A DNA stretch of 39,216 bases. It comes from Mesorhizobium sp. (GTDB taxonomy: Bacteria > Pseudomonadota > Alphaproteobacteria > Rhizobiales > Rhizobiaceae). The position numbers were made by a program, and so were the translations under genes. Positions 9,773 through 18,557 of this stretch are shown here, piece by piece (the stretch's first letter is position 1; each line of letters starts with the position of its first letter). The notes under the pieces are model-generated. The model was not told where the DNA came from. It saw nothing but the letters and a program-made list of their open reading frames with translations, and ran no database searches. The stretch covers positions 90,796 to 130,011 of the forward strand of contig SAQE01000011.1 in assembly GCA_004020545.1 (NCBI GenBank), given 5' to 3'.

Positions 9773-10813
9773 TCAGGCGGCCGCCGAGACCGATGCGTCG
9801 GTCGGAACCTGCGAGATCGTCTTCAGGACCTGCGAAGCGATCTGGTAGGGGTCGCCCTGCGAGTTCGGGCGGCGATCTTCCAGATAGCCCTTGTAATCGT
9901 TCTTGACGAAGGAATGCGGCACGCGGATCGAGGCGCCGCGGTCGGCGACGCCGTAGGAGAACTTGTTCCACGGCGCGGTCTCGTGCTTGCCGGTCAGGCG
10001 CTTGTCGTTATCCGGGCCGTAGACGGCGATGTGGTCCATCAGGTTCTTGTCGAACTGCGCCATCAGCGCCTCGAAATAAGCCTTGCCGCCAACCTCGCGC
10101 ATGTAGGCGGTCGAGAAGTTGCAGTGCATGCCCGAGCCGTTCCAGTCGGTGTCGCCGAGCGGCTTGCAGTGGAACTCGATGTCGATGCCGTATTTCTCGG
10201 TCAGGCGCTGCAGCAGATAGCGGGCCATCCACATCTGGTCAGCGGCCTTCTTGGAGCCTTTACCGAAGATCTGGAACTCCCATTGGCCCTTGGCCACTTC
10301 GGCGTTGATGCCTTCGTGATTGATGCCGGCGGCAAGGCACTGGTCGAGATGCTCCTCGACGATCTGGCGCGCCACCGAGCCGACGTTCTTGTAGCCGACG
10401 CCGGTGTAATAAGGGCCTTGCGGGGCCGGATAGCCGGTCTCGGGGAAGCCGAGCGGACGGCCATCCTTGTAGAAGAAATATTCCTGCTCGAAGCCGAACC
10501 AGGCGCCTTCGTCGTCCAGGATGGTGGCGCGCTTGTTGGAGACATGCGGCGTCACGCCATCCGGCATCATCACTTCGCAAAGCACCAGCACGCCGTTGGT
10601 GCGGGCCGGATCCGGGTACACGGCAACGGGCTTCAGCACGCAGTCGGAGCTATGGCCCTCGGCCTGGTTCGTGGAGGAGCCGTCGAAGCCCCACAGCGGC
10701 AGCTGCTCGAGCGTCGGGAACTCGGCAAATTCCTTGATCTGGGTCTTGCCGCGCAGGCTGGGGGTCGGGACGTATCCGTCGAGCCAGATATACTCGAGCT
10801 TGTATTTGGTCAT
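9773..10813 (-). CDS. glnII: glutamine synthetase type II (eukaryote-type)
   Basis: The 346-residue protein is the octameric, non-adenylylated GSII found in rhizobia and plants. Signatures include LPLWGFDGSSTNQAEGHSSD near the N-terminus, WFGFEQEYFFYKDGRPLGFP in the ATP/glutamate region, GDTDWNGSGMHCNFST and the C-terminal TAPWNKFSYGVADRGASIR. The ATG at 10811-10813 has GAGAGG about 9 nt upstream. Control is expected at two levels: a sigma54 promoter at 10895-10910, and translation by the divergently encoded GstI-like peptide. The leader of about 70 nt contains two hairpins, GGCCGG/CCGGCC (10861-10878) and CACCG/CGGTG (10837-10851). Confidence 0.97.
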   Translation of the reverse strand: MTKYKLEYIWLDGYVPTPSLRGKTQIKEFAEFPTLEQLPLWGFDGSSTNQAEGHSSDCVLKPVAVYPDPARTNGVLVLCEVMMPDGVTPHVSNKRATILDDEGAWFGFEQEYFFYKDGRPLGFPETGYPAPQGPYYTGVGYKNVGSVARQIVEEHLDQCLAAGINHEGINAEVAKGQWEFQIFGKGSKKAADQMWMARYLLQRLTEKYGIDIEFHCKPLGDTDWNGSGMHCNFSTAYMREVGGKAYFEALMAQFDKNLMDHIAVYGPDNDKRLTGKHETAPWNKFSYGVADRGASIRVPHSFVKNDYKGYLEDRRPNSQGDPYQIASQVLKTISQVPTDASVSAAA

Positions 10814-10894
10814 TCTAGAGCCTCTCGTTGCTTGATCACCGCCAAACGGTGGCGACGCATGGCCGGGTCGAGCCGGCCTGCCGAACCGTTAAAA

Positions 10895-10910
10895 TGCAAT
10901 TCGTGTGCCA
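10895..10910 (-). promoter_or_regulatory. sigma54 (-24/-12) promoter of glnII
   Basis: On the minus strand this reads TGGCACACGAATTGCA, an exact TGGCAC-N5-TTGCA sigma54 site. Transcription would start near 10884, giving a leader of about 70 nt. NtrC-dependent sigma54 transcription of glnII is known in Rhizobium, Sinorhizobium and Bradyrhizobium. Confidence 0.9.
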
Positions 10911-10960
10911 CTCGGGAACCGGTGGGTGCGGCAAAATGGTCACGAGATCGTATAGAATTT

Positions 10961-10987
10961 GCTGAGCCGCCTCAGCGCTGCGCTGAG
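10961..10987. promoter_or_regulatory. overlapping inverted repeats, possible operator
   Basis: GCTGAG-ccgc-CTCAGC (10961-10976) overlaps CTCAGCG-ctg-CGCTGAG (10971-10987), giving three alternating half-sites. They lie 51 bp upstream of the glnII sigma54 site and about 140 bp before gstI. The bound factor is unknown. Confidence 0.4.
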
Positions 10988-11017
10988 ATCAATCAGAACC
11001 GAAATATGCATAAATAC

Positions 11018-11054
11018 TAGGCAAATATTGATCTTTTTATGGTCATATTGCCTA
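11018..11054. promoter_or_regulatory. TAGGCAA...TTGCCTA inverted repeat in AT-rich promoter region
   Basis: A perfect 7-bp inverted repeat with 23 bp between the arms brackets a likely gstI promoter. The local AT-richness contrasts with the rest of the window. It may be an activator or repressor site; its identity is not known. Confidence 0.35.
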
Positions 11055-11124
11055 AATGAATCGCAGAACCTACATTGTCGGAAAGGTGAATCGAAAAGCT
11101 TCTGAAGAAGAAAGGAGACCGGCA

Positions 11125-11319
11125 ATGGAGATCGTCTCCACCCGTCCCACGGCCAAAATTCTGATGTTCCCGCTTGCAGCGCGTCGGACCGCCTCAAATT
11201 TAGGCGCAAAGGCCAAATTCGCGGCAGAGCTTGCCTCGCTGCGCGATACGCACGCCGATTTCGACGGCTGGTACCACGAGGCGGCCATCGAGGAAGAGAA
11301 CCAGCAGCGCAAGAGCTGA
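11125..11319 (+). CDS. gstI: probable glutamine synthetase translation inhibitor (GstI-like, DUF2735)
   Basis: A 64-residue basic peptide, MEIVSTRPTAKILMFPLAAR at the start and ending in an acidic, Gln-rich tail. It is preceded by an excellent AAGGAG ribosome site 9 nt before the ATG at 11125. An upstream in-frame ATG at 11056 lacks such a site. Position, orientation and size match gstI of Rhizobium leguminosarum, a peptide of about 63 residues that is divergent from glnII and blocks glnII mRNA translation through its leader; NtrC represses gstI while activating glnII. The assignment rests on context, length and the TAKI-F-P motif, which I associate with DUF2735, not on an alignment. Confidence 0.8.
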   Translation: MEIVSTRPTAKILMFPLAARRTASNLGAKAKFAAELASLRDTHADFDGWYHEAAIEEENQQRKS

Positions 11320-11342
11320 TCCTCTTCTTCCAGTTCGGCATG

Positions 11343-11377
11343 AAAAAGCCCGGTGCGATCGCTCGCGCCGGGCTTTT
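11343..11377. terminator. bidirectional terminator between gstI and the MHS transporter
   Basis: AAAAGCCCGG (11344-11353) and CCGGGCTTTT (11368-11377) form a 10-bp stem with A- and T-runs at its base. It lies between two converging genes and would work for both. Confidence 0.85.
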
Positions 11378-11398
11378 CATTCCAGAAGGGTCGATCGG

Positions 11399-13288
11399 CT
11401 AGTCCTTGCCGTGCAGGTCGGTGCCGAGCGTGTCCCTGACGAAGATCATGCCGATGACGAGCGACATCGCGGCGATCACCACGGGGTACCAGAGGCCGTA
11501 GTAGATGTCGCCCTTATAGGCGCTCAGCGCAAACACCGTCGCCGGCAGCAGACCGCCGAACCAGCCGTTGCCGATATGGTAGGGCAGCGACATGCCGGTG
11601 TAGCGGATGCGGGTCGGGAACATCTCGACCAGGATAGCGGCGATCGGGCCGTAGACCATGGTCACGAAAACCACCAGGATGAACAGGATACCGATCGTCA
11701 TCGGCCAGTTGATGGCGGCCGGATCGGCGGTCATGGCGAAAGCACCGCCACCCGGGATGTTGTAGACGGTGATCTCCGACGCGCCGGCTGCCTCATCCTT
11801 GGTCAGCAGCTTGTCGGCGACCGCCTTGTCGGCCGGAACCGTCGTCTTCTCGCCGCCACGGATGGCCGCAGCGTCGAGCTTCAGCTCAGGATTGGCCGCG
11901 ACGAAGGCGTCGAGCTTCTGGTCCGGCACCTTGGCGGCGGCGCGCTTGAGCGGGTAGCCGCCGTCCTGCAGGGCCATGTTGACCGCTTTGGTGAAGGCGC
12001 CATCCTTGGCCTTGGCCTGATCGCCAGCGGCGATGGCGTCGTAGGATTGCACCGTGTCATTGCCGATCTTGACCGTGGCGGCGGTTCCGGGTGCGGCCGT
12101 CGTCACGACGTCATAAGGCACCGAGTTCTTGGTCAGGAAGGAGGTCGCGATGTCACAGGATGTCGTGAACTTCGCTGTGCCGACCGGGTTGAACTGGAAC
12201 CTGCAGTCGCCGGGGGCGGCCGTCACCGTCGCGCGCGTATTCTGCTGTGCGGTGGCCAAAGCCGGGTTGGCGGCCCAGGTCAGCGCCTTGAACAGCGGAA
12301 AGGTGCAGACGATGCCAAGCGCCAGGCCAGCCATGATGATCGGCTTGCGGCCGATCTTGTCCGACAGCCAGCCGAACACGACGAAGAAGATCGAGCCTAC
12401 CGCAAGTGCGATCGCGATCATGATGTTGACCGACTGCGCGTCGACCTTCAGCACGTTCGTCAGGAAGAACAGCGCGTAGAACTGGCCGTTATACCAGATG
12501 ACGGCCTGGCCGGCGGTCAGGCCGAGCAGCGCCAGAAGCGCGATCTTGGCGTTCTTCCACTGGCCGAAGGCTTCCGACAGCGGCGCCTTGGAGCCCTTGC
12601 CCTCTTCCTTCATGCGCTGGAAGGTCGGCGACTCCGAGAGCGATAGCCGGATCCAGACCGAGACGGCGAGCAGCAGGAATGAGACGATGAAGGGAATGCG
12701 CCAGCCCCAGGCAGCGTAGGTTTCCTTGCTGAGCGAACTCTGGACGCTCAGGATGACGAGCAGCGACAGGAACAGGCCGAGCGTCGCCGTTGTCTGGATC
12801 CAGGACGTGTAGTAGCCGCGGCGATCGTCCGGCGCGTGCTCGGCGACATAGGTCGCGGCACCGCCATATTCGCCGCCGAGCGCCAGGCCCTGCAACATGC
12901 GGAGCCCGATCAGGATCACGGGTGCTACGATACCCCAGCTGGCGTAACCGGGCAGCAGGCCGACCAGGAAGGTCGACAGGCCCATGATCGTCATGGTGAC
13001 GAGGAAGGTGTATTTGCGGCCGACAAGGTCGCCGAGGCGGCCGAACACCAGCGCGCCGAACGGGCGGACGAGGAAGCCGGCGGCAAAGGCCAGCAGCGCG
13101 AAGATGTTGCGCGTCGCCTCGGGAATGGTCGGGCTGAAGAAGGTCGCGCCGATGAAGGCGGCCAGCGAGCCGTAAAGATAGAAATCGTACCATTCGAAAA
13201 CAGTGCCGAGCGAGGAGGCGAAGATGACCTTCTTTTCCTCCCGCGTCATGCCGCGGCTTGTTCCGCCGGCGGTCGAAACCATTGCCAT
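11399..13288 (-). CDS. MHS-family MFS transporter with large periplasmic insertion
   Basis: The 629-residue protein belongs to the metabolite:H+ symporter branch of the major facilitator superfamily: FEWYDFYLYG in TM1, the TM2-3 motif FGRLGDLVGRKYTF, LQGLALGGEYGGAATYVAEHAP in TM4-5, and FGWLSDKIGRKPI in the TM8-9 loop. Typical members have about 430-450 residues. Here about 190 residues (roughly 338-527) sit between TM9 and TM10, which by the motif topology is the periplasmic side. The insert is Ala/Lys/Asp-rich and has two cysteines (362, 378). The ATG at 13286-13288 follows GGGAGGA. The substrate cannot be told. The gene stands alone between a terminator and a repeat element. Confidence 0.9.
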   Translation of the reverse strand: MAMVSTAGGTSRGMTREEKKVIFASSLGTVFEWYDFYLYGSLAAFIGATFFSPTIPEATRNIFALLAFAAGFLVRPFGALVFGRLGDLVGRKYTFLVTMTIMGLSTFLVGLLPGYASWGIVAPVILIGLRMLQGLALGGEYGGAATYVAEHAPDDRRGYYTSWIQTTATLGLFLSLLVILSVQSSLSKETYAAWGWRIPFIVSFLLLAVSVWIRLSLSESPTFQRMKEEGKGSKAPLSEAFGQWKNAKIALLALLGLTAGQAVIWYNGQFYALFFLTNVLKVDAQSVNIMIAIALAVGSIFFVVFGWLSDKIGRKPIIMAGLALGIVCTFPLFKALTWAANPALATAQQNTRATVTAAPGDCRFQFNPVGTAKFTTSCDIATSFLTKNSVPYDVVTTAAPGTAATVKIGNDTVQSYDAIAAGDQAKAKDGAFTKAVNMALQDGGYPLKRAAAKVPDQKLDAFVAANPELKLDAAAIRGGEKTTVPADKAVADKLLTKDEAAGASEITVYNIPGGGAFAMTADPAAINWPMTIGILFILVVFVTMVYGPIAAILVEMFPTRIRYTGMSLPYHIGNGWFGGLLPATVFALSAYKGDIYYGLWYPVVIAAMSLVIGMIFVRDTLGTDLHGKD

Positions 13289-13491
13289 TGATATATCCTC
13301 CCGTGGATCCCGTAGTCCTCGATGGCCGCGCGCCACCGTCCGCAACTTCTTCGAACGTGGACTCAAAAAAACGCGGCCAACGAAGAAAAAATGGCAGAAA
13401 GCGCCGCCAAAAGGCACCGAGACGATGGGATTATGACTTTCGTATTAGGTGCAGCGCGGGAACGGAGCGTTGCGCTTGGAGAGGATCGCCG

Positions 13492-13571
13492 GTTTGTTTT
13501 TCGCAATTGCGGACGGAAGGCTACGGCGAATTCGCCGAGCTCAACGCTGCGCACTTTTCCTGGAATTGCTC
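13492..13571 (+). repeat. intergenic palindromic repeat, copy B
   Basis: The segment resembles the one at 19668-19733: a T-rich run, GCAATT, a GGACGGAA-type core, then CGCA-yTTTT-CCTGGAATTGCTC. This copy carries about 20 extra bases including the perfect palindrome GGCGAATTCGCC (13525-13536). Its last bases overlap the stop codon of the ATP12-family gene. The rest of the 281-bp gap before the transporter start shows an A-rich tract but no gene. Confidence 0.6.
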
Positions 13572-14361
13572 AGGCTTGCAGCGCTTCGAGCAGGCTGACC
13601 GCCGCCATCATATCGCGCTTGCGGGCCGAGCGGCGCGCGACGGCCTCGGCATCCTGGCCCCAGTGCTCGATCTGCCAGTCCTCGTCGACATGGCCGGCGG
13701 TCCAGGCTTCCTCGCCTCCGAGCTCGCCGAAATCGACGGCAAGCGCCAGCAGTGCCGATCCGGTCAGCGAGGTCATGACATGGATGGCGGCCAGACGCAG
13801 CGGCTCGCTGCGCTGGGCAAGATGGGCGCCAAGGACGGCGATCGTCTCGCGCGGCTGCTCGACGTGGATGACGCCTTCGGCAAGATTGAAGCGCGCGCCG
13901 AGGCGGCTCCTGGCCCAATCGAGAACCGGGTCCCAGAGCCTGTTCTGCCGCTCCACCAGGCCCTGAGGGCCATCTGCGCGGTAGCAGAGCAGGTCCGACG
14001 AGGCGAAGCGCAGGACATCTTCGAGCACCGCTTGCGGGTCGCCGGCGACACCGTCGATGGCCGTGTTGGCAAGGCGCATGACCGGCATGGTCACGGGGTC
14101 GATGACCTCGCCCTGCGCGGAAAACTCGTCAGCCACCAGCATCGCCGCTCTTTCTGTCGGCAGCACCAGCAGCGCCTTTCCCGGTGTGCGGACCGGCCTG
14201 CCGTCGAGATGAACGGCAAAGCCGTTTTCGACCGGCACGACCGAAACAGCCTTGTAGAAACGCTTCGGCAGCGGCGTCTTCATCTGGATCTGGGCGCGGC
14301 GCACCGGATCGGGATCGGAAAGCTGCTTTCCAGCTTCGAGCTCGTTGAGGATGTCACGCAT
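13570..14361 (-). CDS. ATP12-family F1-ATPase assembly chaperone
   Basis: The 263-residue protein matches the ATP12 chaperone family, which in mitochondria binds the F1 alpha subunit before assembly and is conserved in alphaproteobacteria. Visible features are KRFYKAVSVVPVENGFAVHL followed by DGRPVRTPGK, the helical segment MPVMRLANTAIDGV, DLLCYRADGPQGLVERQ with WDPVLDW, and a long helical C-terminal half. It is soluble, without signal peptide. It lies 10 bp downstream of the DMT permease in the same direction, so it is probably in one unit with rluA-type and permease genes. F1 genes are not in the window. Confidence 0.9.
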   Translation of the reverse strand: MRDILNELEAGKQLSDPDPVRRAQIQMKTPLPKRFYKAVSVVPVENGFAVHLDGRPVRTPGKALLVLPTERAAMLVADEFSAQGEVIDPVTMPVMRLANTAIDGVAGDPQAVLEDVLRFASSDLLCYRADGPQGLVERQNRLWDPVLDWARSRLGARFNLAEGVIHVEQPRETIAVLGAHLAQRSEPLRLAAIHVMTSLTGSALLALAVDFGELGGEEAWTAGHVDEDWQIEHWGQDAEAVARRSARKRDMMAAVSLLEALQA

Positions 14362-14371
14362 GTCGAACTCC

Positions 14372-15292
14372 TTACGCTGGAAGCTGCTTACGCGCGGGCC
14401 GGTTGACGATGATCAGCCCGGCGGCGATCAGGCCAAGCGCCAGGAAGATCCGGATCGTCAATGGCTCACCCAACAGCACCGCGCCGCACAGCACGCCGAA
14501 CACCGGCGACAAAAAGGCGAAGCTCGACAGGCCCGCTGCCGGATAGCGCGTCAGCAGCCAGAACCACAAAACATAGGTGAAGGCGACGATATAGAAAGAC
14601 TGGAACAGCAAGGCCAGTGTCGGCAATGCGGCGATTTCGCGGATCGGCGGGCCGGCGAAAGGCATCACCAGGGCGCCGACGACAGCCGCGCCGGCGAGCT
14701 GATAGAGCAAGAGCTTCTCGGCACTGGTTTCTGCCAGCTTCGACCGCTTGATGACGATGCTGGTCAACGCCCACAGGATGCCGGCACCAAGGCTCAGCAG
14801 ATCGCCCGTCAGCGTCGCATTGTTGCCGGCGACGATACCGTCGAAGAAGACGGCCACGAGGCCGCAGAAGGCGAGCACGAGGCCGGCAAGCTTGCGCGTG
14901 GTGATGCGCTCGCCGAGCAGGAAATGGCCGCCAACCAGCACCCAGAACGGCATGGTGTTGACCAACAGCGTGTTGCGGGCAACGGTCGTGTACTCCAGCC
15001 CGACATAGAGGAACAGGAATTCGACACCGAAAAGCACGCCCGCGACGATGCCGGCGACCAGCGTCCCATCCGCCTGAAAGAGTTTGATGCCACGCAGCCG
15101 GCACCAGCCGAACACGCACAACCCGCCAAGGATGGAGCGCGCGATGGAGACGAAAACCGGATCGTAACCGGCATACGAAACCTTGGCGGCGACGTAGTTC
15201 ATCCCCCAGGACAGCGTCAGCCCGACCATGGTGGCTGCCGCAGTCATGTCGACCGCGTCGCGGCGGTCGAGCGTATCGGCGGCGGCGCTCAA
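14372..15292 (-). CDS. DMT-superfamily permease (EamA domains)
   Basis: About 306 residues with ten predicted membrane helices in two EamA repeats, typical of drug/metabolite transporters. The first repeat begins MVGLTLSWGMNYVAAKVSYA; the second contains LSLGAGILWALTSIVIKRSK. The start is taken as TTG at 15290-15292: a strong GGAGG stands 7 nt before it, and the residues LDRRDAVD before the first ATG (15245-15247) look coding. The TTG overlaps the rluA-type stop as TTGA, so translation is probably coupled. It may export amino acids or metabolites; substrate unknown. Confidence 0.85.
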   Translation of the reverse strand: MSAAADTLDRRDAVDMTAAATMVGLTLSWGMNYVAAKVSYAGYDPVFVSIARSILGGLCVFGWCRLRGIKLFQADGTLVAGIVAGVLFGVEFLFLYVGLEYTTVARNTLLVNTMPFWVLVGGHFLLGERITTRKLAGLVLAFCGLVAVFFDGIVAGNNATLTGDLLSLGAGILWALTSIVIKRSKLAETSAEKLLLYQLAGAAVVGALVMPFAGPPIREIAALPTLALLFQSFYIVAFTYVLWFWLLTRYPAAGLSSFAFLSPVFGVLCGAVLLGEPLTIRIFLALGLIAAGLIIVNRPARKQLPA

Positions 15293-16275
15293 TTGTCGTC
15301 CTCCGCGCTCTGCTCGTCGAAGCCGAGCAGGTTCCAGCTCTGGCGCATATGCGGAGGCATCGGCGCGGTGACATCGATGACGCCCTGGTCGGGATGCGGA
15401 ATCACGATGCGGCGGGCGTGCAGATGCAGCCGGTTCTGGATGCCGCCTGGAAATTCCCAATTGGTGTCGGCCTCGAAATATTTGGGATCGCCGATGATCG
15501 GGCAGCCGATATGGGCGGCATGCACGCGAAGCTGATGCGTGCGGCCGGTATAGGGCTCCATCTCCAGCCAGGACAGCGACTGCGCCGCCTGCTCGACGAC
15601 GCGGTAATAGGAGACGGCATGGTCGGCACCCTTCTCGCCATGCTTGGCGATGCGCACGCGGTCGCCGTCCGGCGTTGCCTCCTTGACCAGCCAAGTCGAG
15701 ATCTTGTCCTCGTGCTTTGGCGGCACGCCCTTGACCAGCGCCCAGTAGGTCTTCTTCGTCTCCCGCGCCCGGAATGCCTCCGAAAGCTTCATCGCGGCAA
15801 GGCGGGTGCGGGCAACGACCAGCACGCCCGAGGTGTCGCGGTCGAGACGGTGCACGAGGCGCGGCTTCTCGCCCTTCTGGTTGCGCCAGGCCTCCAGCAT
15901 GTCGTCGACATTGCGGGTCACGCCTGAGCCGCCCTGGACAGCGAGCCCTGCCGGCTTGTTGAAGACGAAGACTTTCGGATCCTCGTGCAACAGCATCTTG
16001 GCGAGCACATCGGCATCGCCCTGGTTGCGGATCGAATGGCCGGTGAGCGGGGCGTCGCCCTTCTTGTCGACGTCGAGCGGCGGGATGCGGACGGTCTGGC
16101 CGGGCTCCACGCGCGTGTCAGCCTTCGCCCGGCCGCCATCGACGCGGATTTGCCCGGAACGCAAAAGCTTCTGCAAATACCCGAAGCCGAGGCCTGGATA
16201 GTGGACCTTGAACCAGCGGTCGAGCCGCATGCCCGCCTCGCCGGCCTCCACCGTGATCTGTTCAACACCTGCCAT
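15289..16275 (-). CDS. rluC: RluA-family pseudouridine synthase (RluC/RluD type)
   Basis: The 328-residue enzyme has an N-terminal S4 RNA-binding domain (AGMRLDRWFKVHYPGLGFGY, then LRSGQIRVDG) and the catalytic domain with RLVHRLDRDTSGVLVVART, whose Asp in HRLDRDTSG is the catalytic residue of this family. A later motif reads YTGRTHQLRVHAAHIGCPIIG. Enzymes of this type isomerise uridines in 23S rRNA. The length and the S4 domain favour RluC over RluA, but RluD cannot be excluded by eye. The ATG at 16275 is followed by coding typical of the family. A palindromic repeat element lies just upstream. Confidence 0.9.
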   Translation of the reverse strand: MAGVEQITVEAGEAGMRLDRWFKVHYPGLGFGYLQKLLRSGQIRVDGGRAKADTRVEPGQTVRIPPLDVDKKGDAPLTGHSIRNQGDADVLAKMLLHEDPKVFVFNKPAGLAVQGGSGVTRNVDDMLEAWRNQKGEKPRLVHRLDRDTSGVLVVARTRLAAMKLSEAFRARETKKTYWALVKGVPPKHEDKISTWLVKEATPDGDRVRIAKHGEKGADHAVSYYRVVEQAAQSLSWLEMEPYTGRTHQLRVHAAHIGCPIIGDPKYFEADTNWEFPGGIQNRLHLHARRIVIPHPDQGVIDVTAPMPPHMRQSWNLLGFDEQSAEDDN

Positions 16276-16316
16276 GACTTCGCTTTTCCGTTCGAAAGCG
16301 GCGCCATAGCACTAAA

Positions 16317-16417
16317 GCATGTCGCCCAAAAGTGCGGAGCGGTTTTGGGAGAACGACATGCTCAAAACAAGGACTTGAAGCACGTCACCTGAATCGCTCG
16401 GCGCGACGTGCTTTAAG
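16317..16417. repeat. RIME-like palindromic repeat element
   Basis: Two consecutive palindromes are seen. The first is GCATGTCG (16317-16324)/CGACATGC (16354-16361), enclosing CCCAAAA/TTTTGGG. The second is CTTGAAGCACGTC (16374-16386)/GACGTGCTTTAAG (16405-16417) with one mismatch. The layout matches the rhizobial intergenic mosaic elements. It lies between the DUF779 and rluC genes, upstream of rluC. Confidence 0.65.
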
Positions 16418-16451
16418 GCAGAGAGGTTGCGAGCCACAGACCCAACAAAGG

Positions 16452-16474
16452 GCGACGATTACCCCAATCGTCGC
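16452..16474 (-). terminator. hairpin terminator after the DUF779 gene
   Basis: A perfect 9-bp stem GCGACGATT (16452-16460)/AATCGTCGC (16466-16474). In the minus-strand RNA it is followed by CCUUUGUU, a weak U-tract. It lies 26 bp after the DUF779 stop. Confidence 0.6.
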
Positions 16475-16499
16475 GGATCGGTGGGATTCTTCCGACCAG

Positions 16500-16865
16500 T
16501 CAATTCTTCGAAGATGGCGCCGGCGCGGCGCAGACCGTCGAGCGCGTCAGGAACCGTCTCTCACGGCCGTTGTCGAGCGAGAACATGCCGCCCCTGCCCG
16601 GCACGACGTCGATAATGAGGTCGGTGTGCTTCCAGGCCTCGAATTGCGAGGCGCTGATGTAGACGGGCGTGTCGCCGATCTCGCCCAGCCTCACGTCATT
16701 GTCGCCGACCGTGAACTCTGCGCGCGGGTAGCACATCGGCGAGGACCCGTCGCAGCAACCGCCAGACTGGTGAAACAGCACCGGCCCGTGCTCGGCGATG
16801 ATCTCGGCAAGCAGCGCCTCGGCCTCCGGTGTGGCCGACACTTTGCCCAACGAGGCCTTGTCCAT
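16500..16865 (-). CDS. DUF779 domain protein
   Basis: The 121-residue protein carries the Cys-rich signature HQSGGCCDGSSPMCYP (about 32-47) followed by PVYISASQFEAWKHTDLIID, characteristic of DUF779. The family is commonly encoded next to acetaldehyde-type aldehyde dehydrogenases; its biochemical role is not established. The conserved cysteines suggest metal or redox chemistry, which is inference. It follows the aldehyde dehydrogenase by 68 bp, with a strong hairpin in between, and has its own GGAGG ribosome site. Confidence 0.88.
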   Translation of the reverse strand: MDKASLGKVSATPEAEALLAEIIAEHGPVLFHQSGGCCDGSSPMCYPRAEFTVGDNDVRLGEIGDTPVYISASQFEAWKHTDLIIDVVPGRGGMFSLDNGRERRFLTRSTVCAAPAPSSKN

Positions 16866-16886
16866 GCGATCCTCCTGTCATGAAAA

Positions 16887-16914
16887 GGAGGGTACGGCAC
16901 AAGCCGTACCCTCC
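16887..16914 (-). terminator. strong hairpin between the aldehyde dehydrogenase and DUF779 genes
   Basis: A perfect 12-bp stem GGAGGGTACGGC (16887-16898)/GCCGTACCCTCC (16903-16914) with a 4-nt loop. In the minus-strand RNA it is followed by UUUUC. It would act as a partial terminator or an mRNA-protecting structure, and should lower DUF779 expression relative to the dehydrogenase. Confidence 0.75.
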
Positions 16915-16933
16915 CCTACGCGCCCTGGGAGGA

Positions 16934-18451
<1,518 letters not shown>

Positions 18452-18557
18452 CACTTCCTCCCAAAGAAGCACGCCGCGGGATGCGGCGCGTCAGGAGGAA
18501 GGGTGTCGGACAGGCTTCTGTTTGTCAGCCCGGGGCGAGACGATCGCGGCCGCCGAG

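Larger units (their letters stand above)
10814..11124. other. divergent glnII-gstI control region (311 bp)
   Basis: Apart from the sigma54 promoter of glnII, this segment holds overlapping inverted repeats of GCTGAG (10961-10987) and an AT-rich block (about 11000-11060) with a TAGGCAA/TTGCCTA inverted repeat and a possible sigma70 promoter facing gstI (TTGATC 11028-11033, CTAAAT 11052-11057, 18-bp spacing). No further gene is supported. Confidence 0.5.

Noticed and set aside
10927-10943. Possible NtrC site TGCGGCAAAATGGTCAC upstream of glnII
   Set aside because: Only about 11 of 17 positions fit the symmetric consensus and it lies very close to the -24 element, so it is not called.
11231-12646. 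471-codon open frame antisense to the transporter
   Set aside because: It overlaps the gstI end and a certain transporter gene; composition is that of a shadow frame.
18452-18557. sigma54 promoter for the aldehyde dehydrogenase gene
   Set aside because: No TGGCAC-N5-TTGC match exists on the minus strand in this stretch, and the regulator lacks the AAA+ domain needed for sigma54.
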